Counted from the first letter of the stretch, positions 36,725 through 49,165 are shown. The stretch is DNA of 64,000 nucleotides from Oxytricha trifallax (GCA_000711775.1 ARYC01001452.1:25100-89099); one strand, 5' to 3'. The notes: a model not told the origin generated them from the letters alone. Numbers and translations: made by a program.

Positions 36725-38326
36725 TCACAAATCTTTAATTGAGATTGATTCCAAAGCAGCTGTGAGAACGTGATAGAAACACCTTCTGACAAGATTCTAG
36801 TTAATTCTGCTTATGTTCATGCCTAGCTCTTTCATGAAGCCTGCCCAATACCCCCTATTACTTTTAACAGCTTGTAACTTACTTTGATTGGGCTCTTGTG
36901 TTCAGAGGATTTAGGTCCCTGTTCTTAATCCAGGAGAACATCAACTCTGCGGGGGCGAGTTTGAAATGATATGGCCCAAGGAACATGAGTGGTAGCTTGA
37001 GTTGGCTGTACTATGCCATAACATTGTGGGATCTGTGATAGGGTGCATTATCTATCATGATTACAGTATTCTATCTCCACTGTTTGTCGATATCATCCAA
37101 AGTGAGTGCCAGTTTGCACAAGAAGTACATAAAGGAATGTTGATTGGTCCTACCTCTATTTACAGTGTAAAACAGCTCTCCCGTGCTTGACACTCCAATG
37201 ATCAGGTTCATTTAGCTCAGCCTCTAAGAGTTTGTTACTCTGTTCTTGACATAGGGAGCAGTCCAACCCCTGCGCCTCTCATCAGTCTAGTGCAGCACTG
37301 ACTCATCAATATTAATAATTCTCTTGCCTTCATTGAGAAATAGTACGAATTGCTGCGCAGCGTACTAGCGTTGAAGCTTGCTACTGTTGTTGTTATGGAG
37401 ATTCGTTATCTTCTTGACCTACTTATAAGTCATCATCAACTCATTCTTAAGGAACCTTCATATCATTTACTTGTTACAGTGAAGCTGGACTTTTAATTCT
37501 AGACTTTTTTGGATGTCTGATATTTAAATTGGCGCTTAGTCATAAGTAAGCATGTTCACTATGTGGGTGCGTGCTCGGCTATGCAGCTTCTTGTACTTTC
37601 CCCGATTGACTTACTTGAGATTCCAAAACGAAGTTTTCTTTATGGGATTGTTTAGATACCTCCTTAGCTTGTAGTATGAAATACCAAGTCTGTCCATAAT
37701 CTGCGGGCAAGATAATCTTTCAGAATTCCTCATTCTTAAGGATTCCTGAGCCAACTTTAACTCCTTCTGTTGTAGTTCCTTTTCCTTTTTCATGATTTTG
37801 AGTTATCTGCGAGGCATTATAGCTTAGAGTTAGGTATACTCCCTAAAGACGGGGAGAGTGTCCTTGATTTTATGGTTCTCTTGCACTTTCTTTACTAATT
37901 CTTTACCCCTTATGGCTCCGATTCCGACTAGACGTACTCGGAGACCTTTAGAGTCATCTAGCCAAGAGCCTATATTTCTTCCCCATTTAGCAACGTTTCC
38001 TTAAATCCACTGAGCCTACTCTCTCGATAAACCACTTTTGGATCAATAATAAAGCCATTGAATTTAACATCATCTAAGGAATCTTCAAGGTCATAAAAAA
38101 AGTTGACCATCTCTCATTTACTTACAACCTCAATCTTCACATCAGCTACTGTCATGTTTCTTCGGTATAGCATATTGGTTGTTATATAATCCGCAGAATT
38201 TTCATCATCCTCTTCATGGCTATTTGAGCTCTGCCCACTAATTGAGCTTCTTGACAATTGATTCTTTTCCTGCTTTTGGAAAAATTATATATTCTTTGAA
38301 GGCTGCTTATTAGAACTTGATTCCAT
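36725..38326 (-). CDS. Tc1/mariner-type DD34E transposase, TBE/Tec-like
   Basis: Start MESSSNKQPSKN at 38326, TGA 36725-36727 after the typical tail LTAALESISIKDL; about 534 codons. The N-terminal part is Ser/Asp/Glu-rich (SSNSHEEDDENSADY). A helix-turn-helix sits at ERLSCPQIMDRLGISYYKLR. Catalytic residues: Asp in RIINIDESVLHQ, followed by RRRGWTAPY; Asp in IMIDNAPYHRSH; Glu in FKLAPAELMFSWIKN, with 34 residues between the last Asp and Glu. All three catalytic residues are intact. TGA occurs in frame at 38114 (VVSK, TGA, EMVNFF) and 37458 (QMI, TGA, RFLKNEL). Frame breaks lie near 38000 and 36880. It lies head-to-head with the accessory ORF at 38518, giving a 190-bp shared upstream region. 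Assignment to TBE/Tec-like elements is inference. Confidence 0.88.
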
Positions 38327-38517
38327 TAGATCGATGGCGATTATACTAATAATTTTTTAGCCTGGCTATGATAGGAAATCCGTAAGCGGAATTTTGATTG
38401 TGATGAAGGGATATCACAATAGTGAAAATCATCAACTCTTAATAGCAACAGTTCTGTCATCATGAGCCAAATTTTGCCTATTTAAAGCCGCTGATGGCAC
38501 CCTTCGATTAGAATAAT

Positions 38518-39321
38518 ATGAACCAGCCCTAACTCACAGGCATCAATGTATAAGAGCTCGCCCAGAAATACAAAAGCAAGAAAGAGCTCTACAACTTTCT
38601 CACCCAGGATTGTCGGGCCTTCCTACCCAAGCCTGACTCAACCAATATTTACTTCTTTAAGTCGATCATCCGGGCTAGAAGGAGGTAAGCAGTTCTCTTT
38701 TATTGTAACTCCCATCGTAGTATATCAGAAGAGAGGACGTCAAAGTATCCGCAGTCCCTCACATAGAAGGACTCACCGTCCAGGATTTCCTCGATTATGC
38801 CAGAGACATCCCCAGGTTACTCAACTTTCTCCCTGATGAGCGACTGGGTGCACTTAGATAGACAATGGATCTGTGATTTGCTCTATACCTTAGACACCGA
38901 CGGTGTCTCCAACATGATTCACGATGCAATGCTTTAACGTAAACAAAAGCTTGAGCTTAACCGAGATCTAGTCGTTGAAATGAGACCTGAATTTGTTGAC
39001 GCATTGTCTAGATGTCTCAACTACAGCAGTAAGTTTACTCTCTATATAACTTAATTGCAGCTGAAAGAGGCAAAGCAGTAAACCTAATGAAAAATTCATC
39101 TAAGAGAAAAAGGACAAGAGAATGAAATTGAAGAGGTGAAAGATTACGAAACTGCCTTGAAATCAGACCGATAGCTTTTTCTATAAGAAACTAAGAGGCT
39201 GAAGCAAGAGCGTGATAATTTGGAAAGTGAAGTTGTAGACTTACGCAAAATAAAGGAGCAAGTTATGCAAGACTTCGGATCGTAAAATCTTGAAGGATAG
39301 GTGTAAAACTTCCGCCTTTGA
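38518..39321 (+). CDS. Small accessory ORF paired with the DD34E transposase
   Basis: Start ATG 38518: MNQPQLTGINVQELAQKYKS, KKELYNFLTQDCRAFLPKPD, IYFFKSIIRA; after one frame break VKVSAVPHIEGLTVQDFLDY, ARDIPRLLNFLPDERL; after a second, LDRQWICDLLYTLDTDGVSN, MIHDAMLQRKQKLELNRDLV, VEMRPEFVDALSRCLNYS. A 32-base intron (39029-39060) is followed by GKAVNLMKNSSKRKR and a coiled-coil-like tail KRLKQERDNLESEVVDLRK. Stop TGA 39319. The domain is not one I can name; it resembles the ORF at 29760 and is probably a conserved partner of these transposases. Transcribed divergently from the transposase. Confidence 0.7.
39029..39060 (+). other. 32-nt spliceosomal intron
   Basis: GTAAGT start and TTGCAG end, A/T-rich. 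Removal joins NYS to ERGKAVNLMK in frame. Confidence 0.75.
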
Positions 39322-39414
39322 GTACTATTAAACCTTATTCTCATCCATTCTCAGGACACTAATACTAGAAAGAGTTGAGATAGGGTGAATTGTTTTAGAA
39401 ATTAAGGATTAATA

Positions 39415-42400
39415 TCATCTGTTTCTTATCCCCTCTCTTTAGGGGTTTCTATGATCTATATCGCTTATAAAGTTTTTCCTTTCTTTTGAAGCCTTCTTCA
39501 ACCAGGCTTCCATACTTTCTTCATTCTCCTCATCCTCCTTGTAAGTTTCATTAAATGACTTGTCTCTGCAACCCCTCCTCACAAATAGATCTCAGTTTTC
39601 AATAAGCTCATTAATTTTCTCTGACTTCTCTTAAGCTTTCTTACCTCTTTTGCCAGTCTATCTTTTTCCTTCTCTGCTCTTTGATCTTTATCTGCCTGGA
39701 TCTTAAGTAATCTCTTAATATTGACGCTTCACGCCCTTTTTGAAGATTTTCTCAACCTCACTAAGTGGCTTATCCTAAAGCACAGGGTTCTGGCTCATCT
39801 TCTCTACAATTAATTCAAGGATAGAAGGTTAATAGAACCCTAATTTACTTTAAGTTTCTGGCTCTTCAGCCACAGCAAGAGGATTGATTTCCTCTTCAGA
39901 GCCCTTCTTTGCTTCCTCTATATCTTTAATTGCTCCTATGAAAGCTTCTTCTACCTTTTCGACTATCTTCTCCACTATAGACTTTACTTCTTCCGATTTA
40001 GGATCTTTGATTAGAGTTATTCAGAAGGAACTAATTTCTCCTCTATATTATCGGTAATGCCCATTTCAGTTGATTCTTATTTCTCTTACAAATTAAACTA
40101 TACTTCATTGAACTTTTTGTCTAAAATAAGGTCTGTTTCATGCTACTCTACGTAAAGTAGCTACTCAACACTATCTTTGGAGTTTAGTCGATACAATACT
40201 CTTTACCATCTGCCCTTGGTATTAAGTCTTCCGATTCTTCCTATAATTTGCTCTTCAGACCTTTTGGAGAAGACTGCGATGATGAGATATGAACCTCCGT
40301 TCTAATTGATTTAATCATTGGTCTGAATGTCAGTACCTCTTCCATGAACTTCATTGAGTAAGTATATTCCATATTCTTTTTTAGCATTCTTCATAAGGTA
40401 TCTGCCTTCAATCATAGATTCGATATTGGCGGCTTGCCCTCTGCTTAAACTTGTAAAGTCATAGCCGGATCTTTAAAGGTCAATCTCGATTGCATTATAA
40501 TTTGCTGAAGCCACTATTAGAACTGGAGATTGGCTTAGCTGCTCTATTATAATGTCTTTGATTCTAGCTAAATATTCGATTTAATTAGTACTCACAAGCA
40601 CATCGGAGAATTGTGTCTTTTTATCTCCTTAAAGTTTATCAAGGGTGGGAAATATTACAGGTGTAGCTTTAAATGCTAGCTTTAAACAGTTCTCTTCAGA
40701 TTAAGAGATTGCTTCCAGAAAATCCTATCACTTTATTAGCCTGCTGAAAGAACTCAATAGAGTTGATTGTAGAATCAACAGAGCCATCAAACATAATCCA
40801 GTCGTACACGTCGACTAATACATAGCCTTGCTACCATACACTAGCAGCCTTGCTGTTCTTCTGCATCTTCTTTAATTAGGGCTAAGTGTAAAAATAGATG
40901 CCAGTATCTTTGGCAAAGAAGTTCAGATTGCAATTAAGTGACATAGATTCAATGACTCTCTAGTATCAATTGAAGTCTCTTTAAACTAGGCGCTCATTAT
41001 TGCTGAGTATAAAGACTGACCTTTAAATTTTAAGAGCAATAAGGATTACCAATGCAATGCATATTAGTTTCTTCTCATTTCCAATACCAAAATGGATGAA
41101 AAGGTTTGTACTCAGGTTGTTACAGATATAGTTTAAGCATAAGACCTGTGAGCAGTAAATTTCGAAGCGTAAATTTTACTCTAAAGTTTCTAATTCCGCA
41201 CTCACTCTTAAGAGTACCTCTGCAGACTTGCAATTTAATCTTGATGCAACTTGGTTAGACTAATTCTCATTCTTGAATAGCTATAGAAGGCCATTAACAG
41301 ACTTTTAGATAAGGCTTCCATAGTTATTTGGCAATTGCATTATTTTGTAAGCAGAAAAGTCACAGTTGAGACAATAATCAATAGTATTTGATGCTTAACT
41401 ACAGATTTTTCTCAACTTGCGCATTCACAATTAGCTACTATACTTTCCTGATTTGTTCAACCTTCCCGACCCACTATTAGTTTCTGTTTTGCAGTTTTTA
41501 AGCTAGGCCTTTCATTAAGTGCATCATTGAGGCTTTGTCGATAGCTTCTTGCTTTTATAAGATGGTTGCTCTTGTCTATGATATGTAGTCTTTTAAGGAC
41601 TGTATATTAGGGGCTGAGCATAAGGTGCTTTTTCTTACAAAGTACTCTGTATACTCCCAAGGAATGTCTCTTATAAGGTTCAATCCACAGTCTTGCTGAA
41701 GCATGATAATAAAAGGCACTTTCATTATAAGGAAGGAATATGGTATAAGTTTGATGACCTAAGTGTCAATTTAAATTTAAAAGTAGTGCCATGTTTAAGA
41801 CAAAAGATGAATGATGCCTGGATTGAACTCGTTTAACTTCTAGACGATAGCAAGCTGCTTACTTACACATGTTGCCTCAGTAATGAAGACCAAGTTTGCT
41901 AAGCCTATAGCTTGACTAGCATTAGGTGATCTAATAAGTAAGAGAATTGCTTCATATATTAAGGTTACTTAAGCCTGGTACTTTTCACCTGTATAGTAAC
42001 CAAGAGCAGCCAAAAGAATACGAGCCTTGGAGTCTTAGTCTAGTTTTTGGTTGCTTGAGATCAACTCCGTAATTTAATAAAATAGTCCTTGGTTCACTGA
42101 AGGTTCATTTGCCATCTCAAAGTGCTAAAGGAATTAAAGTAGAGATTGGGTATTTTGGGCGATTATTTCTTGAAGGATTTGCTCCTTTTATTATTAATTT
42201 GATTATTTGAAACTTTCAAAGTGCTTGACCAACATCTCATGGCCGATGATTGATCCATAGTTAATAGCCAGCTGAGGAAAGGGTCTTGGAGCTTGCATTG
42301 ATTCACTAGCTAAGCTCACAGTAGTCTGGAACTCACTCGTCTTCATTTCTTTGGATGAAAGAAAGTTGTTAAGATTCTCAGAGACCAGTGTCTAGGTATC

Positions 42401-42820
42401 ACTGCTGTTCTTTGCTTTCTTGCTTTTGTTATTGTTTATAAACTTTCTCACCACGTTCTTAAAATCCCATGTCTTTTAATAGCCTTTGAAATCCTCCTGC
42501 TACAACAGGAGACTCAAATCATAGTTTTTTTTAATGTAAAAATTCCTTTGCTCTATTGATTTTGGCGCTATCTTGAGCTCCCTTGTACTCAGCTTTAATG
42601 CCCTTCAATTTGCCGCCATCATCAAAATTATCATTGGCTTCATGATTTTCAAAAATCCGATCCCCCTGTTCGAAAAGTTGAGCTAACTATTCTTTTGAAT
42701 TTTAATAATTTAGCTCTATTATAGGCGGTTAGTAGAAGAAAATAAAATACCAGGGCTTAGATCTTTAATCTATGGGAGAAAAGACTCAGCTATCTGATCC
42801 CGCTCTTAGTCTGGATTCAT
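39415..42820 (-). CDS. SecA-like superfamily-2 helicase-fold protein (degenerate ATP site)
   Basis: Start MNPDQERDQIAESF at 42820. An uninterrupted stretch of about 365 codons follows (about 42475-41375), including KARILLAALGYYTGEKYQAQ and CGLNLIRDIPWEYTEYFVRK. The N-terminal helicase region reads FIHFGIGNEKKLICIALVIL, where SecA-like proteins have G-E-G-K-S, so Walker A is lost; the DEAD position reads VDVYDWIMFDGS. The C-terminal helicase lobe is well kept: PVLIVASANYNAIEIDLQRS, EVHGRGTDI, NGGSYLIIAVFSKRSEEQII, GRIGRL. The tail is charged (KSIVEKIVEKVEEAFIGAIK). Frame breaks near 42775, 42520, 41375 and 40005; TGA is in frame twice (after RDFN and LIEN). A translocase role is unlikely in a eukaryotic cytoplasm; function unknown. 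Confidence 0.75.
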
Positions 42821-43579
42821 GGTATTTTTAAGTTTTAATTATAGTATTATATACTGGATTATTATAATTAATAGGTGGATTATTTAAAAATACCACTGGA
42901 TTCTTCAAATTTACTATAAGAAAAACCTCTCTCCTTCACTTATCCAGTGGATTTAAATAACAATAGCCCGCAAACCAGTTCAAATGCATTGCTTATGTTA
43001 ATGCCAACATATAAAGGTGAAAAAAGTAGCCTTGCAAGAAATGGCTGACCCGACATGGGTCTTTTGAGTTCTTTTCAAGTCTGGCCTCATTGAAAATTGG
43101 CTTTTTGGAAAAATCGAAAAATCTGAGAGCCTAATGGCGAATTCAACCCTATACTGTTCATAACGTACATATAACCAGTAGAAATGTGCAGTGAGAGTAG
43201 AATGGAAAGTAAAGGCACTCTATTTCATAATTTTTGATGATGGTTGAAGGTGGTCCAGACTGGCTTTGGATTATAGACTCCAGACTGGATTTTAGACCCA
43301 ATAAGAGGAGGGGTTACTAATGTTGAAATATTGGAAAAATTAGAAAGGAAAGCTACTGGATTTTATGAACATATTAACTCAGAATAGAATAAGGAACACT
43401 CTTAACAAAATTTAAACACAATAACTTAATAATTGTAATTAGCAGCACTTCATAAGACCTTCTTTCTTAGACTCTTGAATCAGCCTTCTCTTCATAGTTA
43501 AATATTGAAATTTGGAATTCCCTTATTTATCAATATTAATTAAACTTTTTATCAATTTCACAATTCTTTGCGAACATAA
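42821..43579. other. Divergent intergenic region
   Basis: It lies between the SecA-like gene (minus) and the UFD2 gene (plus), so it should hold both promoters. Part of it (42960-43330) is more balanced in composition but no supported frame was found. It ends at the inverted CCCCAAAA-containing 15-mer (43580-43594). Confidence 0.5.
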
Positions 43580-43594
43580 GTTTTGGGGTTTATA
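43580..43594 (-). repeat. Inverted partner of the C4A4-containing 15-mer
   Basis: GTTTTGGGGTTTATA, the exact reverse complement of 33199-33213. It lies six bases upstream of the presumed UFD2 start codon, so it may instead be part of that gene's 5' region. Confidence 0.5.
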
Positions 43595-43599
43595 TATGT

Positions 43600-46500
43600 T
43601 TGTTAAGTGAAAATAATAAAATATTATTTAACTTTAATCATAAAAATAAATATATTTTTCTAATTGAAGAGACGGATGAGCAGCTAATCTATATGGACGA
43701 GAAGGAAGCTAAGCGCTATACAGATTTTGAGATTGACCCCAATTTCGTGAACAGAGAAGAGAATTACGATGATGACTCCGAAGATGATGTAAGTGAGGAC
43801 TAGGATCACTACATTAACATTGAGGTGGGACAGGATGTACTCTAAGAATAGGCGAACTTTATTGATTCCACTGATGATAATTTAATAGATTATTAGTTTT
43901 ATTTAATTGATCACAAAAGATGCAAAATGATAAGAAGGATGTCGAAGGAGATAACTCTGATCAAGATGCAAACTATCGCTCAATCAATCAATTTAAAAAA
44001 TGATGAAGAGAGGAAAACACTCTTCAATCAGTCTACTCATCATCACAACAAAAAGAGATTTCAGATTAATCAGCAAGATCACCATTTTTAACTTGGGAAC
44101 AACAACTTAAATAATGGTAATCTCGCTATCTTGTTGGAAAAAATTAACTTGCAAAGCTTTGATTCTCATCTCAATCAGATTCTCACTAAAACTACTCAAC
44201 CAGAAGTTGAAAATTGAGATTCTGCTGAGATATCCATGAGAAGTTTAAAAGACCCAGAGCTGGAAGTTAATTTAAGCACAGAACTTATCTGAGAGCTAAG
44301 AATACCCCTTGTTAAATTATAACCTAAAATGATTAAGAAATTAAACTTCAAAACATTAAAACTTTCTCTATCATTTTAGTCATTTAACTTTTAATATTTT
44401 ATTTATAATTTCTATCACAAAGTTGCATTTATTTAATCATAATCGTAATATAAATAAGACTTTCTTGTTTGAATACTGTAGTGAAGGTAAATTATTTCCA
44501 TTAGAATGCTTGAATGATATTTTAACGAGTCGTCTCTATAAGTAAAAAGAATAGAAAACATTTGTGTATCTCTACCAGACTTAACTCAAGGTGGATAGTC
44601 ATTTATTTGAAAAAGAGAAGATTTTAGATTCAACTTTAGTTAGCGATGTCAAAGATTAAATAGTGAGATATTCCAGCACTTGCCTTTAATTGCCATAAAC
44701 TTTCGATTTAAAGAATTATCAAATTTAGTAACCACAGGTAATGATGGATTAGGCATGGGCTGATAGGATATACTAGATGTTAATGTAAATGCTTCGAGGA
44801 GATGAAAAAGGTACCACCAAAAGAATTAATGTTAACAAAAAAACTACAGTCTTGGAAGATATTCACATTTCACAAATGTAAACTACCTCTGGGGTGTTTT
44901 TTATAAAGAATCAATATCTATAGACTAAGAATTTATGGAATATCTTATCTCAGTTATGTGAGAAAGCGGTGAGGATGACTAAGTTAAAAAAATCTTTGAT
45001 ACTCTCTTACAGAAAATGCATTTGAATCTAAATAGTATAAAGATTGATAAATTTAGAGTTACAGAGAGCTAACTTGAAATGATCGATCTACTACTCTCTT
45101 TCAAAAAAGCTTTTGTGAATAATGCCATATTTTCAATGAAGGGCATAATGGGAAAATTATTCAAAAATAAATAAATTTGAGAAGATATTTAAGCTACTCT
45201 TGCTTAGCTATTGAGACCAAATATTTCAAGGATTATTATAAAATTATTTATTGTAAAATCCTGAGTATTTTAGTGCTTTATTATATTATTTTAGAGGCAT
45301 TGCAAATCATAACCATCTGGAATTGCTAGAATAACAAACCTAGGGGCAGAGCAAATAAATAATTTACACAAGCAAATCTTTGAAGTTATTTAAAAACTCT
45401 TAAAGAACAAAGATTGCAAGGATAAAGTAGTATCGTCGCTTGATATTCTATCTCACTTAACATAAAAATAAAAAAATGTATACTTAAATTCCAGTTTCTT
45501 CAGATGGATTTATTCATAATTTAATGAGCCTCCTCCTTATGGCTTGCAAACCATTCACAAGTAATTGAAGAGTTTCTTTCTAATATATGGAAAATCAATT
45601 GCTTTTACTTATTCGATGATAGATTCTTTCTTGAAGGTTCAAAAATTGAGAATCTCAATTAAGATGCAGTTAATTAGTTCATCTAGAGATTGTCTTTTAA
45701 TCCAGAGTTTACTAGTTTAACATAAGAAACCTAACAAAATTTAATTTACAGGTTATATACATTTTTAAATATAAATCTACTTTGAAGGATAGCTTTTAAA
45801 CAAATAAGTCAAGTGGTAACTTTACAGCGATAAATGCGGATTGTAAATTTAATAACCAAATTTTATAACGGAAGTATTTTTTCTTGGTTCATTAAGCACT
45901 TCGTTTTATGGAGAAGTATTTAGAACAGTAATATGAGTAGCCTGGGAAATCAATAAACAAAGCTCAATTTAATTAATTATTTGGTATTATATTTTCATAA
46001 ATTCATTAATTAATTTATCTACAAATTAAAGTATCTAAAGAAAGAGACTTTAAAGTATATGAAGAGTTTATGGGTTAAATTTAAGTATTTATAGCACATT
46101 TATAGCCAAAAATAGATTAGCCGACTTTAGATAACTTTTTATTTTTAGTGGAGCACTCTTTTAATCAATGAGCAGTGGAGTAAGTCCATATTAATTACAA
46201 GACAAGAAAGTATTTGAGGTCATAATTATTTTTAGAAATGGTTCTTAGTGTAAGATAAAAACTAATAAAAAATGGAGTTTCTTGTTTTAAATAGCTATAG
46301 CAATTTTACCTCTTCATATCTTGACTAATCTAGCTATTCTCTCAAGACTTTTCAGATAAATTGAATCAGAATCCTACTACGACAAAGATGTATATTTACA
46401 CATTTTATTAGCAAAAAATGTACATGTGATAGTATCACCTTTTTTTAAGAATCCCCACATTAAAGCTGAAATAATCAAGTTTTTAGCTTAATTTGTCCCC

Positions 46501-47970
46501 AATCCATTTTACATAAAATTAAGAGAGTAATCCATAATAAAACTATAAGAGAGAAAGAGAAGACAATTTATATAAGGCTTTAAAAACATATTACTCAGAG
46601 AATTTCTTATTTAATCTATAGTGCATTATTTAAATAAGGTTTCCAATCAATTAATAATACTATTTCAGCAGAATCGATTTAACTCTTTAACTTATTGCAT
46701 GTTTACATAGATGCTGAGAGAACAAGTTACTATAAAAAAATCATTCAGATTCTTCATCAGTATAATTATGGAATTTATATGTTCAGATTAAATATATCAA
46801 CAAAGATTCATCAAGTATGGAAAAGATAGACCTGGACTGTTCATCGAATTCTGCAATTTTTTCCCTTACTAACGACATGAATAATTTAACTTTCGAGGGA
46901 CTACTAGAACTTGAAGAGATTAGAGACTTCGAAGAATTATAATCCTCAGGTGAGTTATTGAGTTCGGATAAAGAGCTCAGATAATCAACGGAAGCTAAAT
47001 ACTAAGAAAATAGCAAAAAAAGAAACTGCTCATTTCTAACTTTCTAGCATAATTGTTAAATTGCTCTAGAAATTCACTATAAATTTTTAAGAGCTATTTA
47101 TTTCAGAGGAACTTGGGGAGAGATTTGCAAAACGCATAGATTTCTACATCGACAGTTTAGTTTCCTAGAAGGACCTAAAATTGAAAGTAAATAACCCAGA
47201 CTAGTATTACTTTGAGCTAAGAGCCCTCTAGATTAATATTCTTACGATGTACTCTAACATAAATTTGCAGGAGTCTTTTCTTAGGAATGTTGTGAATGAT
47301 ACCAGATCTAATTAGGATGAAACTTTTGATAAAGCTTTAAAATTATTTAACAACCCAAAGAAATGCGATTAAATAGATTAAGAAAGAACCTTAAAGTTAG
47401 AGATTATGGTCAGTAGAGTGAAGTCGCTTAAAAATGATATTAATGAGAAAGAGGTAAGCTTTTTTATATTACTTATTTTTTAAAAATGTTTTAAAAATAA
47501 AAGGGAATATAACCCAAACTTCCATTTAATTAAACTTAATTCATTTTTAGGCATAAATTACTACGATTAACATTGAAAATGGAAAATAAATAATGCAAGA
47601 TATTTTTTTATATTTGCATATCTCTAGTACATAAAAATACCATTTTATCAAAAAATATGATTTCAGCTTGAGGTTTTAAATGTCTGATGATGCACCAGAA
47701 GACCTTCTTGATCCAATTATGAACACTTTAATGAAATAATCAGTTGATTGCCAGCCTCAAATACTATTAGTATGCTTATAATATTTAAAAAATATTTTCA
47801 GAAAAACATTTTATGAATGATTTAAATGACCCTTTCAATAGGTCCTCATTGACATTGGAATAGTTAAATCCCACTTATAAAATCACTTTAATGCAGACCT
47901 AGATAGGATTAAAAGATTTAGAAAATAATAATTAAGTTCTTTGCAATAATCTATTCACTATTCTATGGTA
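43600..47970 (+). CDS. Ubiquitin conjugation factor E4 (UFD2/UBE4), core plus U-box
   Basis: UFD2 extends ubiquitin chains on substrates of the Cdc48 pathway. Start taken at 43600 (MLSENNKILFNFNHKNKYIF); an alternative start is possible. The N-terminal region is acidic. Core signatures: VTESQLEMIDLLLSFKKAFV, IPVSSDGFIHNLMSLLLMAC, FKNPHIKAEIIKFLAQFVPN, ELGERFAKRIDFYIDSLVS, LKVNNPDQYYFELRALQINI, FLRNVVNDTRSNQDETFDKA. C-terminal U-box: DDAPEDLLDPIMNTLMK and NDPFNRSSLTLEQL. Introns at 47454-47550 and 47770-47801. One T appears missing in a T-run in the U-box (about 47736), which restores VD-LPASNT when supplied. Other one-base breaks are near 44975 and 45560. In-frame TGA occurs near 44219, 44290 and 45176 with the same frame continuing. 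Near full length. Confidence 0.88.
47454..47550 (+). other. 97-nt spliceosomal intron in UFD2
   Basis: GTAAGC start, TTTTTAG end, A/T-rich. It joins NDINEKE to the following coding sequence in frame. Confidence 0.65.
47770..47801 (+). other. 32-nt spliceosomal intron in the U-box of UFD2
   Basis: GTATGC start, TTTTCAG end. It separates the two halves of the U-box. Confidence 0.7.
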
Positions 47971-48188
47971 AATTTCTATATTTTATACCACCCTTTAATT
48001 ATTATTAATTAATTTTATTTTCATATTCATTTATGGCAAGTCTATTATCAATATAGCTTAATATAAGTTCCAGATTTATAAAATTTATTAATTATTAAGA
48101 TAATAAGGAAATCAATATTTCATTTTTGAAAATGAAATATTTTGAGAGATAAATGGACCTTTACAAAAAAAATATATTAACTTAAGAA

Positions 48189-49165
48189 TCATTAATTTAA
48201 GTTATTAATCTTAATAAACTTAAAATTATAGTATATAAATAAATATTTGAGGTAAAATGATACTTGGCACGATTCATTAACTATTAAATCATGATGATCA
48301 ACAAACTACTCCAACATGGCTTTACCATCAATTATTTCTCCTAAACTAACTTGTACTTCATATCTGACAATTGGAGCTTTTTCTTCATTGTTCACATAAT
48401 CTATTAAGAAGGCCACTGCAACACGCCACACTTCCTCATTCTAAGCTAAAATAAAGGCTACTTCATGATTCAGCAAAGCACTGCAATTTCTTGAATTCTC
48501 TTTTATTAATCATTTACACATGCCCACTACAGCTTCCTCAGGGTTTAATTCTCTTAAAATGAACAGAGGTCTGTATCTATCGAATAAATTGTAATTTTCA
48601 TTGTCTAGTATTATTAATTTAAAAAATGGCATCTTTATATTTATGCTATATTATGTAGTTGAATGTTGGAGCTAGATCATTAGTGGTATTAAATTTTAAC
48701 TTTGATAGATTTAAACTTTCATTCTTGCCATTTTCTGTGTCTTTTCTGCACTCGACAAGTTTGATATTTAAGAAGCAGCTCATACAAAAACTCAGAAAGG
48801 TTCATTCTCGAATCTCTTTTATAATATAAATGTGTTTTCTGAATTAATATTTCCTAGAGCTTCTACTGCCTCATGAAGAACAATCATTTGGTGTCTCCAT
48901 CAAGAACCTTTTCTGAGAAATCTTAAATTCTCTATACATGCTCAGGAGATTTATCCATTTAGCCGAGGACATAGTAGATCTCATTCTTCAACAATTCACT
49001 TTTCTGTTCAATTTCATCTGCTTTAAAGAGTTCCTCCATTGCTTCAAGCGAGGCTACAGTTCTCAAACACCATATTGAGCTAACTCTTCTTTTGGCGATA
49101 AGCTGCTCAATATCCTGGAGCGTAGCTGCATAATCTACCACTTTATCATGATCTTTTATTGTCAT
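48189..49165 (-). CDS. Deoxyhypusine hydroxylase (HEAT-repeat DOHH)
   Basis: DOHH hydroxylates deoxyhypusine in eIF5A, using a di-iron site held by four His-Glu pairs in HEAT-like repeats. Start MTIKDHDKVVDYAATLQDIE at 49165; WCLRTVASLEAMEELFKADE; first metal repeat SELLKNEIYYVLGQM; second IVLHEAVEALGNI; linker; FDRYRPLFILRELNPEEAVV; third SALLNHEVAFILAQ; fourth APIVRYEVQVSLGEIID; tail VNESCQVSF; TGA 48189. Layout and length (about 320 codons) match DOHH. Oddities: the first and fourth HE pairs read NE and YE, a TGA is in frame at 48510 where the family usually has Gly or Ala, and two frame breaks lie near 48890 and 48790. Either an inactive paralogue, a decaying copy or sequence errors. Confidence 0.88.
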
